A stretch of 64,000 nt of DNA from the NCBI GenBank assembly GCA_017461235.1, contig JAFTYU010000002.1, positions 1-64,000 on the forward strand, read 5' to 3'. Positions within the stretch are counted from its first letter, which is position 1, and every line of letters begins with the position of its first letter. The notes beneath the pieces were generated by a model, which was not told the DNA's origin, made no database searches, and saw only the letters and a program-made list of their open reading frames with translations. This DNA comes from Clostridia bacterium (GTDB lineage: Bacteria; Bacillota; Clostridia; Oscillospirales; Acutalibacteraceae). Shown piece after piece: positions 17,154-25,476 of this stretch. The translations under genes were made by a program, and so were the position numbers.

Positions 17154-17191
17154 TAATCGGCTTTGCCCCTATAATTTTGCATTCTGCATTC
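17154..17191. repeat. Short dispersed repeat, copy 2
   Basis: Matches 500-535 (AATCGGCTTTGCCCC, then AATTTTGCATTCTGCATTC). It lies just downstream of the noc stop codon on the minus strand. Confidence 0.5.
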
Positions 17192-17206
17192 TCATTTTTG
17201 CATTTA

Positions 17207-18046
17207 TTAAACCGCCTGCGTCGTTACTGTTGTAACCGCAGTTTCATCGGGCTTTGATATTCTTATTACGTATTCAAAATATTCATCCGTTTCGCTCTTG
17301 GCAGTATCCGCCTCGATACCCGCTTTTCTTATGACGTCAACAGCATGATTCAATGTATTTATGAAGATACGCATATCCTTATACGCTCGCATCTGTGGTC
17401 TGTTTTTTGTTTTTTTGCGGCGTAATACATCGTTTATAAGTCTTTCCGACTCCGTTACGGTCAGGTGGCGCTCAATTATTATATCAAGCACCCTGCCCCG
17501 CGTTGAATTATCGGGTAGAGTAAGTAATGCTCTTGCATGGCGTTCCGTCAGTGACGCATAAGTAATTTTATCTCGAAGCTCCTCGGGTAATCGCAAAAGC
17601 CTTAATTTATTTGAAAGGGTTGATTGTGCTTTTCCCAGCTTTCTTGAAATTTCTTCCTGAGAAAGACCGTATTCCGTCATCAGTCTTTCGATAGCTACCG
17701 CCTCTTCAAAAAAATCAAGGTTCTGTCTTTGAACGTTTTCTATTATGGCAAACAAAGCGGATTGTTCATCGGAAACATCCATAACCACGCAGGGTATTTT
17801 ATTCATACCTACCATACGCGCCGCCCTTAAACGTCTCTCGCCTGAAATAAGCTCGTACTTTCCGTCGGAACGTTTGCGCACATTGATAGGCTGCAGCATT
17901 CCGTTAGTCCGAACAGAAACAGCAAGACCTTCCAGCTCGTTGTAGTCGAATCGCACTCTGGGTTGGTTCGGATTAGGTAAAATAATTTCGTGGGGCAAAA
18001 GCTGTATCTGACAGTTTGCTTTGTTCTTTGATGATGTTTTCAGCAT
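17207..18046 (-). CDS. noc: ParB-family nucleoid occlusion protein Noc
   Basis: 279 residues. The N-terminal ParB/Srx domain carries IIPNPNQPR-like LPNPNQPRVRFD and the CTP-binding GERRLRAARMVGMNKIP box; the central helix-turn-helix reads LSQEEISRKLGKAQSTLSNKLRLL. The QSTLSNKLRLL stretch and position next to rsmG fit Noc rather than Spo0J. Noc binds dispersed palindromic sites and CTP, and stops division septa from forming over the nucleoid. The C-terminal dimerisation part is shorter in recognisable features. AAAGGA precedes the ATG. It is separated from rsmG by a strong terminator, so must have its own promoter. A Spo0J-like role cannot be excluded. Confidence 0.85.
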   Translation of the reverse strand: MLKTSSKNKANCQIQLLPHEIILPNPNQPRVRFDYNELEGLAVSVRTNGMLQPINVRKRSDGKYELISGERRLRAARMVGMNKIPCVVMDVSDEQSALFAIIENVQRQNLDFFEEAVAIERLMTEYGLSQEEISRKLGKAQSTLSNKLRLLRLPEELRDKITYASLTERHARALLTLPDNSTRGRVLDIIIERHLTVTESERLINDVLRRKKTKNRPQMRAYKDMRIFINTLNHAVDVIRKAGIEADTAKSETDEYFEYVIRISKPDETAVTTVTTQAV

Positions 18047-18139
18047 TTGGTATCCTTTCCGACTGAACGTCGTTTTTAAAGTTCATCCACAAAGCCTGTC
18101 TTGTTTCCCTCTCTGTGACTACACTATAACACCCGGAAC

Positions 18140-18187
18140 AAAAAAAATAAAGCATTTTCGGTCGGGATAAATCGACCGAAAATGCTT
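18140..18187 (-). terminator. Strong terminator between rsmG and noc
   Basis: Perfect 15-bp arms AAGCATTTTCGGTCG (18150-18164) and CGACCGAAAATGCTT (18173-18187) with an 8-nt loop; on the minus strand followed by a run of U (A-run at 18140-18148). Confidence 0.95.
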
Positions 18188-18200
18188 CTATTCGGGAATT

Positions 18201-18914
18201 TTATAAAGGTTTTTTGGCGATTTGTGCCGATACCCTCGGAAACTTTGACGGAATATGCGAAATCTTTTTCACATTTATTATTGCTCTTTTGTCTCCGCCG
18301 GGCAAAACAAACTCGTTTACACCGTCAATTTTGCCGCCTAAAGTCTTTAAAGATACCTTCGCACCGTCAATTTCATCAACTGCAGAAGCACCTTTTAAAG
18401 ACAAAAACGTTCCGCCTACTTTAACAAAGGGCAACGTATATTCAAGCAATACCCTTAACTCTGCAACAGCTCTGGCAGTTGCAAAATCGTATTTTTCACG
18501 GAACTCGGGCTTTTTGCCTGCTTCTTCAGCGCGCATATGCACCACGGTTGCATTTGTTACACCCATTTTTTCTGCAATATCTGCAACGGCTTTAAGCTTC
18601 TTGCCTGTAGAATCAAGAAGTGTGACCTTCACATCGGGGTAAGCCGCCGCAATCACAAGACCGGGAAAACCTGCGCCTGTACCAACGTCAATTACCCTGT
18701 CGCCTTTCCTGAAATCCGAGGCTTTGGAAACAAGCAGACAGTCAAGGAAATGCTTCACGGCAATTCCTTCGTCATCAGTAATTGCAGTAAGGTTTATTTT
18801 ATCGTTCCACTCTTTTAAAAGTCGGGCATAAATATCAAGTTTTTTTGCGAGTTCGTCACTCACCGCAACACCGTAATTTTCGGCATTGCTTTTTAATGTT
18901 TCAATTACGGACAT
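18201..18914 (-). CDS. rsmG: 16S rRNA (guanine527-N7)-methyltransferase RsmG
   Basis: 237 residues. The family motif NLTAITDDEGIAVKHFLDCL lies near residue 42, and the SAM-binding VIDVGTGAGFPGLVIA near residue 72; LLDSTGKK follows. It methylates G527 of 16S rRNA. Loss of the homologue gives low-level streptomycin resistance in other bacteria. Its start lies 1 bp after the stop of the GH31 gene, so the two are probably co-transcribed from the promoter at 21369-21397, and a terminator follows. Confidence 0.95.
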   Translation of the reverse strand: MSVIETLKSNAENYGVAVSDELAKKLDIYARLLKEWNDKINLTAITDDEGIAVKHFLDCLLVSKASDFRKGDRVIDVGTGAGFPGLVIAAAYPDVKVTLLDSTGKKLKAVADIAEKMGVTNATVVHMRAEEAGKKPEFREKYDFATARAVAELRVLLEYTLPFVKVGGTFLSLKGASAVDEIDGAKVSLKTLGGKIDGVNEFVLPGGDKRAIINVKKISHIPSKFPRVSAQIAKKPL

Positions 18915-18915
18915 A

Positions 18916-21321
18916 TTAACCTCTGTAAAGCTTAAGAATTTCTTTTATGGGACCCGTATATGTTTCAGCAAGGGGCGGCAGGGGTTTTTCGGTTTTAAGG
19001 AATTCCGTAAACAGCATACCCTTATAATCGTTTGCCATCTGATATTTTGCGATTGTTTCGGTAAGCTCCTGTTTTTTATCTTTATTTGCAAGATAGTCAG
19101 CATCAGCAAGTGTAATATCAACATTATCCGAAGGTGCAACAGAAACGCTTACAACAACTGCACCGCCGCATTTTTTAATATCGGCATTACGTTTTCTGCC
19201 GTTTACTTTCACCGTAATGTCTGCGCCGACAACGTCTTTAAAGTGAATGTTGAACGTTCTCTTTTCGGGAACAACACTTGTGTCACCTTCACCGGGAGCA
19301 ATATTGAACGTAACCGTTGAGCCGTCTTCCTTAACGGTGAATGCTGTTTTTAAATATGCACCGTCCTTGTATGACAGTGACTCGCCGTCATCTTCGTAAA
19401 GAGTGAAGGTATTGTTACCCCTGTAAACCCAGACTTCAAAAGCGTCGGGGTTAGAGCAATCATTATCCTTGTCATTGACACTCATAGGAATGATTGCACC
19501 TGCTTTTGCAAGAACAGGGATATTTTCAATATCGCGGAACATTTTTACAAAGTGGTTGCCGCTGTAAATCCTGCCTGTGAAAATATCAGTAAATCTGCCC
19601 TCGGGAATCCATACATTTACACCTGCCATATTGTTATCGGTTGATGTATGTTCTGTTATAGGTGCAACTATAAGCTCGGTACCGAAGAAGAATTCGTTCT
19701 TACATTCATATGCCTTCTTTTCTTCGGGATATGCATAGTACATAGGCTCACAAATAGCACGGCACTCCGTGTGAGTACGGTAATTCATTGTGTAAATATA
19801 GGGAAGAAGCTTATGGCGCAAACGAAGATTTCTTTTGGCAATTCTTTCAATAGGACCGCAATAGTTCCACGGTTCTTTACCCATAAACTCGTTGTTGGTG
19901 GAGTGAAGACGCATAATCGGACTGAACACACCTAACTGCAACCAACGGATGTAAAGCTCATCATCCTTTTTACCCATACAGTGACCGCCGATATCATGGC
20001 TCCACCACGGATAGCCTATATTAGATGCAGTTGCCGTAAATCCCGGCTGGAAATCAAGACTTGACCATGTCTGCGTAGTATCACCGCTGAAGCCTAAAGG
20101 ATAACGCTGACTGCCTGCGCCGCAGAATCTCGAAAGGATAAGCGGTCTGTTATTGTTTTTGGCATTGTCAAGGAAGTGATAATGGTTGAGAGCCCACAAC
20201 GGATCAAGGCCGGGAGTCTTGGTTTTTGTTCCCTGTTGCCAGTCTATCCACCAGAAATCAATGCCCATTTTCTCATATGGATGGTGAAGAATTTTAAAAT
20301 AATTTTCCGTAAACTTTTTATCGGTTATGTCAAACTCAACGGGTTTCTTTTTAGACGGATCCTGACCCATTGCCTTGCACATATCTTCATACTGTTCTTC
20401 AAACCAACGCACACCCATTGAAGGATGAAGGTTGAATGTAACCTTGTAGTTATCATCCTTTAATTTTTTAAGGAAGCCTGCAGGGTCAGGAAACAGATCG
20501 GTATTGAAGGTATAACCCGTCCAACCCGTGGACCACACGTCATAAACATATTCCATCACGTTTTTATGTGTAGTTACTTTATGGCTGTCCTTGCCGAATT
20601 TAGATTTAATATCAACCCAGTGCCAGTCCATATCAACGGTGGCAACCGTAATGGGTATCTCTTCATCTTTGAATCTGTCCATAAGTGCAAGATACTCATC
20701 CTGAGAGTATGCCTTGTATCTGCTCCACCAGTTTGAGAGTGCATATCTGGGGATAAGCGGCACTTTACCTGTGAGCTTGTATAAATCGGTAGTTGCACCC
20801 ACATAATTATTGCCGTAAGCAAAATAATATTTGTCGCTCTCTTTGTATCTTCTGGGAAGAATAGTTCCGTCCTGTTTGAGTACAAGTGTTTCACTGTCAT
20901 CAAGTATAGCTACACCGTTTTTGGATACAACGCCGTCGCCGAGTATGGGAAGACCTGCAGTAATATCAAGGGTACGGCAGGTGCCTTTAAGGTTACCGGC
21001 AGTATAATTCGTAACTATTCTGCCGTCACGCAGCTTAATACGGATCATCCTGTGTGTTTTAAAAGAATAAAGGAAATTTGCTTTAGTTGTTTTGATCTCA
21101 ACAGTATCGGATGATTCGTTCACTTTGAATTCAGGTTTATCGAAATCGCGGAACCAGACACTCTGAGTAGGTTCATCGCAGAATTTACCGTTACGCTGTA
21201 CCTCAACACGCAGAAGACAGGGTGTGAGCACGGTTAATCTGACGTCGTCGCGCACTATTGTGTGAGTTTTGTGAGCAACGGGTGAACAATCCGGTTTGAA
21301 TCTGTCATAAAAACGTTCCAT
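18916..21321 (-). CDS. Glycoside hydrolase family 31 (alpha-glucosidase type)
   Basis: About 801 residues. The N-terminal galactose-mutarotase-like beta domain is followed by the (beta/alpha)8 barrel with DFWWIDWQQ (catalytic nucleophile Asp near residue 360) and RFCGAGSQRYPLGFSGDTTQTW (acid/base Asp near 410), then the proximal and distal C-terminal beta domains. The family hydrolyses alpha-glucosides or alpha-xylosides. No signal peptide, so cytosolic. The longest frame starts at 21360, but a -10 element lies at 21369-21374, which would make that start leaderless; the ATG at 21321 has AAGGAG six bases away and was chosen. First gene of a unit with rsmG. Confidence 0.92.
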   Translation of the reverse strand: MERFYDRFKPDCSPVAHKTHTIVRDDVRLTVLTPCLLRVEVQRNGKFCDEPTQSVWFRDFDKPEFKVNESSDTVEIKTTKANFLYSFKTHRMIRIKLRDGRIVTNYTAGNLKGTCRTLDITAGLPILGDGVVSKNGVAILDDSETLVLKQDGTILPRRYKESDKYYFAYGNNYVGATTDLYKLTGKVPLIPRYALSNWWSRYKAYSQDEYLALMDRFKDEEIPITVATVDMDWHWVDIKSKFGKDSHKVTTHKNVMEYVYDVWSTGWTGYTFNTDLFPDPAGFLKKLKDDNYKVTFNLHPSMGVRWFEEQYEDMCKAMGQDPSKKKPVEFDITDKKFTENYFKILHHPYEKMGIDFWWIDWQQGTKTKTPGLDPLWALNHYHFLDNAKNNNRPLILSRFCGAGSQRYPLGFSGDTTQTWSSLDFQPGFTATASNIGYPWWSHDIGGHCMGKKDDELYIRWLQLGVFSPIMRLHSTNNEFMGKEPWNYCGPIERIAKRNLRLRHKLLPYIYTMNYRTHTECRAICEPMYYAYPEEKKAYECKNEFFFGTELIVAPITEHTSTDNNMAGVNVWIPEGRFTDIFTGRIYSGNHFVKMFRDIENIPVLAKAGAIIPMSVNDKDNDCSNPDAFEVWVYRGNNTFTLYEDDGESLSYKDGAYLKTAFTVKEDGSTVTFNIAPGEGDTSVVPEKRTFNIHFKDVVGADITVKVNGRKRNADIKKCGGAVVVSVSVAPSDNVDITLADADYLANKDKKQELTETIAKYQMANDYKGMLFTEFLKTEKPLPPLAETYTGPIKEILKLYRG

Positions 21322-21368
21322 AGAATACTCCTTTAAAGTGTATTTTTGTTTCATATTCATTCTATTAT

Positions 21369-21397
21369 ATAATACATCTATATGCTCTTAAAGTCAA
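21369..21397 (-). promoter_or_regulatory. Promoter for GH31-rsmG
   Basis: Minus-strand TTGACT (21392-21397), 17-bp spacer, TATTAT (21369-21374). It decides in favour of the downstream start of the GH31 gene. Confidence 0.78.
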
Positions 21398-21463
21398 CAA
21401 ACTCATTAATTAAATATGACAAATATCCGCCTACAATTTGTGCAGTTTTACTTTTGCTTTGCG

Positions 21464-21492
21464 TTGACAAATCAACGGCTATTTGCTAAAAT
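21464..21492 (+). promoter_or_regulatory. Promoter for the DUF1846 gene
   Basis: TTGACA (21464-21469), 17-bp spacer, TAAAAT (21487-21492), about 25 bp before the ATG at 21518. It lies inside the longest open frame, which argues for the internal start. Confidence 0.85.
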
Positions 21493-21517
21493 TATTCTTT
21501 GTGAAAGGGTTGGTGTT

Positions 21518-23017
21518 ATGGAAATACAAAGAAAAATCGGTTTCGACAATGATATGTACATCGCCAAGCAATCCGAGCAGATTATGAAGCGTGTTGACGA
21601 ATTCGGCGGCAGGCTTTATCTTGAGTTCGGCGGAAAACTTTTTGACGATTATCACGCATCACGCGTGCTTCCCGGTTTTAAGCCCGACAGTAAGCTACAG
21701 CTGCTCCTTAACCTTAAAGAGCACGCCGAGGTTGTTATCGTTATTTCTGCAAGTGATATCGAAAACAATAAAATCCGCCGTGATTTGGGTATCCCATATG
21801 ATAGTGACGTACTGCGTCTTATGGATGCTTTTTCAAGTGCTGGACTTTTTGTCGGCAGTGTTGTTATTTCGCAGTTTGACGGTCAACCCACCGCCCTTAA
21901 ATTCAAAGAAAAGCTCGAAACTCTCGGTGTAAAAGTCTTTATGCATTACACTATTGACGGCTACCCCTACAATGTCAAAAAAATCGTAAGTGACGAAGGC
22001 TTCGGTAAAAACGACTATATCGAAACTTCCCGTCCCCTTGTTGTTATTACGGCACCCGGTCCCGGCAGCGGTAAAATGTCCACCTGTCTTTCACAGCTTT
22101 ACCATGATAACGCACGCGGCGTAAAAGCAGGCTACGCTAAATTTGAGACCTTCCCTGTCTGGAACCTTCCCTTAAAGCATCCCGTAAACTTAGCATACGA
22201 AGCAGCAACGGCAGACCTTAACGACGTCAATATGATTGACCCCTATCATCTTGAAGCGTACGGCATAACCACCGTAAACTACAACCGTGATGTTGAAGTC
22301 TTCCCCGTGCTTAATGCAATGTTTGAAAAAATCGAAGGTGTCAGTCCCTATAAGTCACCCACAGATATGGGCGTAAATATGGCAGGCTACTGCATAACCG
22401 ACGATGCAGTTTGCTGCAAGGCATCACACGAAGAAATTGTCCGCCGTTATTTCAATACCCTTTGTGACAAAAAGATGGGGCACAAAAATGATGCGGCAAT
22501 TGCAAAAATCGAAAGCCTTATGAATCAGGCGGGTATATCTGTTGAAAGCGAACGTCCGACAGTTAAAGCCGCTCTGACAAAAAGCGAAGAAACAGGCAAC
22601 AGACCTGCAGTAGCAATCCAGCTTCCCAACGGCGATATCGTTACAGGTAAAACAAGTGACCTTTTAGGCTCTGCTTCCGCGGCATTGCTTAATGCTCTTA
22701 AGGTTGTAGCAGATATTGATGACTCGGCACTCCTTATACAGCGCGAGGTTATCGAGCCTATACAGTCGCTTAAAACAAGTATTCTCGGCAACCATAACCC
22801 CCGACTTCACACCGATGAAGTTCTTATCGCTCTTACGATGAGTGCGGTAACTAACGAAGAAACAAAAAAAGCCTTCGACTCCCTTAAGCTTTTAAAGGGC
22901 AGTGAAGCTCACGCAACGGTTATCCTTTCACAGGTTGACCTTGACACTTTCAGAAAGCTGGGTATAAACATTACCTGCGAGCCGCAACACGAAAGCAAAA
23001 AACTTTATCACAAATAA
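21518..23017 (+). CDS. DUF1846 (UPF0371) family protein
   Basis: 499 residues from the chosen ATG. Recognised by the opening EIQRKIGFDNDMYIAKQSEQI, the APGPGSGKMSTCLSQLYHD segment (a P-loop-like turn) and KFETFPVWNLPLKHPVNLAYEAATADL, all characteristic of the UPF0371 family. The function of the family is not established; structures of homologues exist. The upstream in-frame ATG at 21416 is rejected because the consensus promoter lies between it and 21518. The ribosome site is weak (AAAGGG, long spacing). Monocistronic, with a terminator at 23022. Divergent from GH31. Confidence 0.88.
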   Translation: MEIQRKIGFDNDMYIAKQSEQIMKRVDEFGGRLYLEFGGKLFDDYHASRVLPGFKPDSKLQLLLNLKEHAEVVIVISASDIENNKIRRDLGIPYDSDVLRLMDAFSSAGLFVGSVVISQFDGQPTALKFKEKLETLGVKVFMHYTIDGYPYNVKKIVSDEGFGKNDYIETSRPLVVITAPGPGSGKMSTCLSQLYHDNARGVKAGYAKFETFPVWNLPLKHPVNLAYEAATADLNDVNMIDPYHLEAYGITTVNYNRDVEVFPVLNAMFEKIEGVSPYKSPTDMGVNMAGYCITDDAVCCKASHEEIVRRYFNTLCDKKMGHKNDAAIAKIESLMNQAGISVESERPTVKAALTKSEETGNRPAVAIQLPNGDIVTGKTSDLLGSASAALLNALKVVADIDDSALLIQREVIEPIQSLKTSILGNHNPRLHTDEVLIALTMSAVTNEETKKAFDSLKLLKGSEAHATVILSQVDLDTFRKLGINITCEPQHESKKLYHK

Positions 23018-23021
23018 TTAT

Positions 23022-23070
23022 GTGCCTGACACGGATTTTCTCTCCCTGTCAGGCACTATTTTATTGTTTT
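23022..23070 (+). terminator. Terminator of the DUF1846 gene
   Basis: GTGCCTGACA (23022-23031) and TGTCAGGCAC (23047-23056) form a perfect 10-bp stem followed by TATTTTATTGTTTTTTT. The T-tract overlaps the -35 region of the next promoter. Confidence 0.9.
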
Positions 23071-23092
23071 TTTCATATCATTGTGATATAAT
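23064..23092 (+). promoter_or_regulatory. Promoter of the B12-uptake operon
   Basis: TTGTTT (23064-23069), 17-bp spacer, TATAAT (23087-23092); transcription would start near 23099, immediately before the riboswitch. Confidence 0.75.
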
Positions 23093-23099
23093 CACCCTG

Positions 23100-23310
23100 T
23101 CAGCTCAAGGAAACAGGTGAGATTCCTGTACGAGCCCGTCGCCGTGAGATGCAAAAAAGGTGTTTTTCTTGCTCTTTTACCGCAAAAAGAGGACAAACCA
23201 TTGGGCAATGCCTGAGAAGGTGAAGAACATGCACCGAGTCGAAATACTTGGCTGATAAAATCATCTTTATTAAGTTGCGAGTGCCGACAAGTGTTTACAC
23301 ATAAAGATGA
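23100..23310 (+). ncRNA. Cobalamin riboswitch
   Basis: The conserved cobalamin aptamer elements occur in order: GGAAACAGGTGAGATTCC (23109-23126), then ACGAGCCCGTCGCCGTGAG (compare the B12-box core), a variable hairpin arm, GAGAAGGTG and finally CCGAGTCGAAATACTTGGC (the AGCCAGGAGACC-like segment). After the aptamer a perfect 10-bp stem, TCATCTTTAT (23261-23270) with ATAAAGATGA (23301-23310), closes a loop that could make the usual kissing contact. No U-tract terminator follows, and the Shine-Dalgarno AGGAG lies 12 nt downstream, so control of translation is likely. The limits are approximate. Confidence 0.9.
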
Positions 23311-23333
23311 AATATAATTTTAGGAGAATTTTT

Positions 23334-23777
23334 ATGAAAAAGACAAACTTCACAAAAGTATTGTCATTGCTCCTGTGCTTTGTGCTTATTGCGGTTACAG
23401 CACTTCTTGCAACAGGCTGCGGTGCCGATAAAAACCAGACGCCATCAGACCCGTCAACTGCCGATACTTCATCGGTTGTTTTGGGCGAAGGTGAAAAGAC
23501 CTTCGCTTTTGCCGTAACTCATTTGGACGGCACAAAAGCAACTTTTGATATCCGCACTGACAAGGCAACTGTAGGGGAAGCCCTTTCAGAGCTTGGTTTG
23601 ATTGACGGCGAACAGGGCGATTACGGCCTTTACGTTAAAACCGTCGATAACGAAACCGTTGACTATGATAAAGACGGCAAATATTGGGCATTCTATGTTA
23701 ACGGAGAGATGGCTATGCAGGGCGTTGACTCAACCGAAATAGAAATCGACGCAGTTTATGAATTCAAAGCAGAATAA
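23334..23777 (+). CDS. DUF4430 (transcobalamin C-terminal-like) lipoprotein
   Basis: 147 residues. A signal peptide with lipobox LLATGC (lipidated Cys near residue 29) is followed by a Ser/Thr/Asp linker and one DUF4430 domain (about 55-147: TFAFAVTHLDGTKATFDI ... GKYWAFYVNGEMAMQGV). The same domain forms the C-terminal cap of animal transcobalamin and intrinsic factor. Directly downstream of a cobalamin riboswitch, so it is probably a surface-exposed corrinoid-binding or handing protein. The upstream ATG at 23307 is rejected since TAGGAG sits eight bases before 23334. Its end overlaps the ECF S gene by 20 bp. B12 binding itself is inference. Confidence 0.85.
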   Translation: MKKTNFTKVLSLLLCFVLIAVTALLATGCGADKNQTPSDPSTADTSSVVLGEGEKTFAFAVTHLDGTKATFDIRTDKATVGEALSELGLIDGEQGDYGLYVKTVDNETVDYDKDGKYWAFYVNGEMAMQGVDSTEIEIDAVYEFKAE

Positions 23778-24297
23778 ACAAAAAAAGAAAATCAACCCCA
23801 AAGAAATTGCTGTTTTCGGTATGCTCGGGGCAATTATGTATGCCTCGAAGGTCATTATGGAAGCTATACCTAACACCCATCTGATAGGCGTATTCATTAT
23901 AGCAATGACTGTTGTTTACCGCAAAAAAGCTCTTTACCCCATCTATATTTTTGTTCTTCTGACAGGACTGCTGAACGGTTTCGGAATATGGTGGATACCG
24001 TATTTATATATATGGACTTTGCTTTGGGGTGCCGCAATGTTGTTACCAAAAAATATGTCACCGAAAAAGGCCGCCGTGGTATATATGCTCTTATGCTCTG
24101 CCCACGGATTTTTATACGGCACTCTGTACGCACCCTTTCAGGCGTTGGCTTTCGGACTTGATTTTAAAGGAATGCTTGCCTGGATAGCTGCAGGTCTTAG
24201 CTTCGATGCAATACACGGTGTCAGTAACTTCTTTTGCGGAATGCTCATTCTGCCCCTTTCAAGACTTCTTTCAAAAGCAGAAAAACTTACCCGATAA
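23758..24297 (+). CDS. ECF transporter S component, probably for cobalamin
   Basis: 179 residues with a Lys-rich N-terminus and about six hydrophobic segments; AVFGMLGAIMYASKVIMEAIPNTHLIG is the typical start of small-molecule-binding ECF S components, and the Ala-rich helix 1 would contact the EcfT subunit. It would work with energising EcfA/A'/T subunits encoded elsewhere. Location behind a cobalamin riboswitch and a DUF4430 lipoprotein suggests a corrinoid substrate, comparable with CbrT-type S components. The start overlaps the preceding gene, with no obvious Shine-Dalgarno sequence, consistent with translational coupling. Confidence 0.85.
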   Translation: MNSKQNKQKKKINPKEIAVFGMLGAIMYASKVIMEAIPNTHLIGVFIIAMTVVYRKKALYPIYIFVLLTGLLNGFGIWWIPYLYIWTLLWGAAMLLPKNMSPKKAAVVYMLLCSAHGFLYGTLYAPFQALAFGLDFKGMLAWIAAGLSFDAIHGVSNFFCGMLILPLSRLLSKAEKLTR

Positions 24298-24311
24298 TAA
24301 CAGGTGATTTT

Positions 24312-25433
24312 ATGAAAAAAATCGAAACAAGAACAATTGTAAAAGTAGCAATTGCTGTTTTTGCTCTGTTTCTGGGAATACATTATTGGTCTTCAATATC
24401 AGGCTTGCTCGGCAAACTTGCAGGCGCAATTACTCCGTTGGTTTTAGGCTTTGTTATAGCCTATCCGCTGAATATACTTATGAGTTTTTTTGAACGCCAT
24501 TATTTTCCGCGTTCACAAAAAAAGGCGGTGGCGAAAACTCGCACCCCCGTAAGCTTATTGTTGGCAATAGTATGCCTGGTTGCCTTTATTACTCTTATTG
24601 TGGTATTGATAGTTCCCCAGCTTGTTTCTTGCATAAAGCTGTTGATTGCGGAAATACCGTCATTTATGGAATCGGTGATTTTATTCCTTGAAAAGCACGA
24701 AATCAATTCTACCGTATTATTGGAAAAACTCGAGTCTGTGGATTGGCAGGCACGTGTGAGCCAATTGATTGAAACTGCTGTTTCAGGCTTCGGTGATGTT
24801 TTCGGTGTAGTTGTTTCAACTGTTTCAAGCGTTGTTTCAGGCGTAACCGCCATAGTTGTTGCAGTTATCTTCGCCGTTTACCTTCTGTTGAGCAAGCACA
24901 AGCTTTTTGCTCAGACGAAACGCGTACTCACCCATTTTCTTAAACCCGATTTATATAAAAAAATCAAGCACGTAGGTGACGTTCTCAACAATAGTTTTCA
25001 TCGTTTTATTGTGGGGCAATGCACGGAAGCTGTCATTTTAGGCGGCTTGTGTACTCTCGGTATGCTTCTTTTAAGGCTGCCCTATGCTCCTATGGTAGGT
25101 ACGGTTGTAGGCTTTTCTGCTCTTATTCCCGTTGTAGGTGCATTTATAGGCGGTGGAATAGGCGCCTTTCTTATTCTTACGGAATCACCTACACAAGCCT
25201 TGATTTTCCTTGTTTTCCTTATAATTCTTCAACAGATTGAAGGAAATATAATTTACCCCAAGGTTGTAGGTTCCTCCATGGGACTTCCTGCTATGTGGGT
25301 ACTTGCGGCAGTTGCCGTAGGCGGTGGCGTTTTCGGAATATTCGGTATGCTTATAGGCGTACCTCTTGCAGGTGCCCTTTACCGTCTTGCTAAAGAATAT
25401 ATCAACACAAAACCGCCAATTTATAAAAAGTAA
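24312..25433 (+). CDS. AI-2E family transporter (PerM/YdiK-like)
   Basis: About 373 residues, with the family layout: two N-terminal helices, a soluble central part (about 120-170), then a five- to six-helix block including LPYAPMVGTVVGFSALIPVVGAFIG and the C-terminal GLPAMWVLAAVAVGGGVFGIFGMLIGVPLA. The family name comes from autoinducer-2 export, but members also include Na+/H+ antiporters; the substrate here is unknown. The ATG at 24312 has AGGTGAT upstream; the longer frame from 24234 would overlap the S-component gene. It lies 14 bp after that gene, so probably under riboswitch control too, though a relation with B12 is not established. Confidence 0.88.
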   Translation: MKKIETRTIVKVAIAVFALFLGIHYWSSISGLLGKLAGAITPLVLGFVIAYPLNILMSFFERHYFPRSQKKAVAKTRTPVSLLLAIVCLVAFITLIVVLIVPQLVSCIKLLIAEIPSFMESVILFLEKHEINSTVLLEKLESVDWQARVSQLIETAVSGFGDVFGVVVSTVSSVVSGVTAIVVAVIFAVYLLLSKHKLFAQTKRVLTHFLKPDLYKKIKHVGDVLNNSFHRFIVGQCTEAVILGGLCTLGMLLLRLPYAPMVGTVVGFSALIPVVGAFIGGGIGAFLILTESPTQALIFLVFLIILQQIEGNIIYPKVVGSSMGLPAMWVLAAVAVGGGVFGIFGMLIGVPLAGALYRLAKEYINTKPPIYKK

Positions 25434-25440
25434 AATTTTA

Positions 25441-25476
25441 CCCGTCTGCTTCTTACGAAACAGACGGGGTTTTTTA
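25441..25476 (+). terminator. Terminator of the B12-uptake operon
   Basis: CCCGTCTG (25441-25448) and CAGACGGG (25461-25468), 12-nt loop, followed by GTTTTTT. It abuts the stop codon of the convergent glycosylase gene. Confidence 0.9.

Noticed and set aside
16955..17182. Minus-strand 75-codon frame after noc
   Set aside because: It runs through three hairpins and a dispersed repeat, lacks a ribosome site, and its composition (Ser/Thr/Pro/Cys scattered) is not protein-like.
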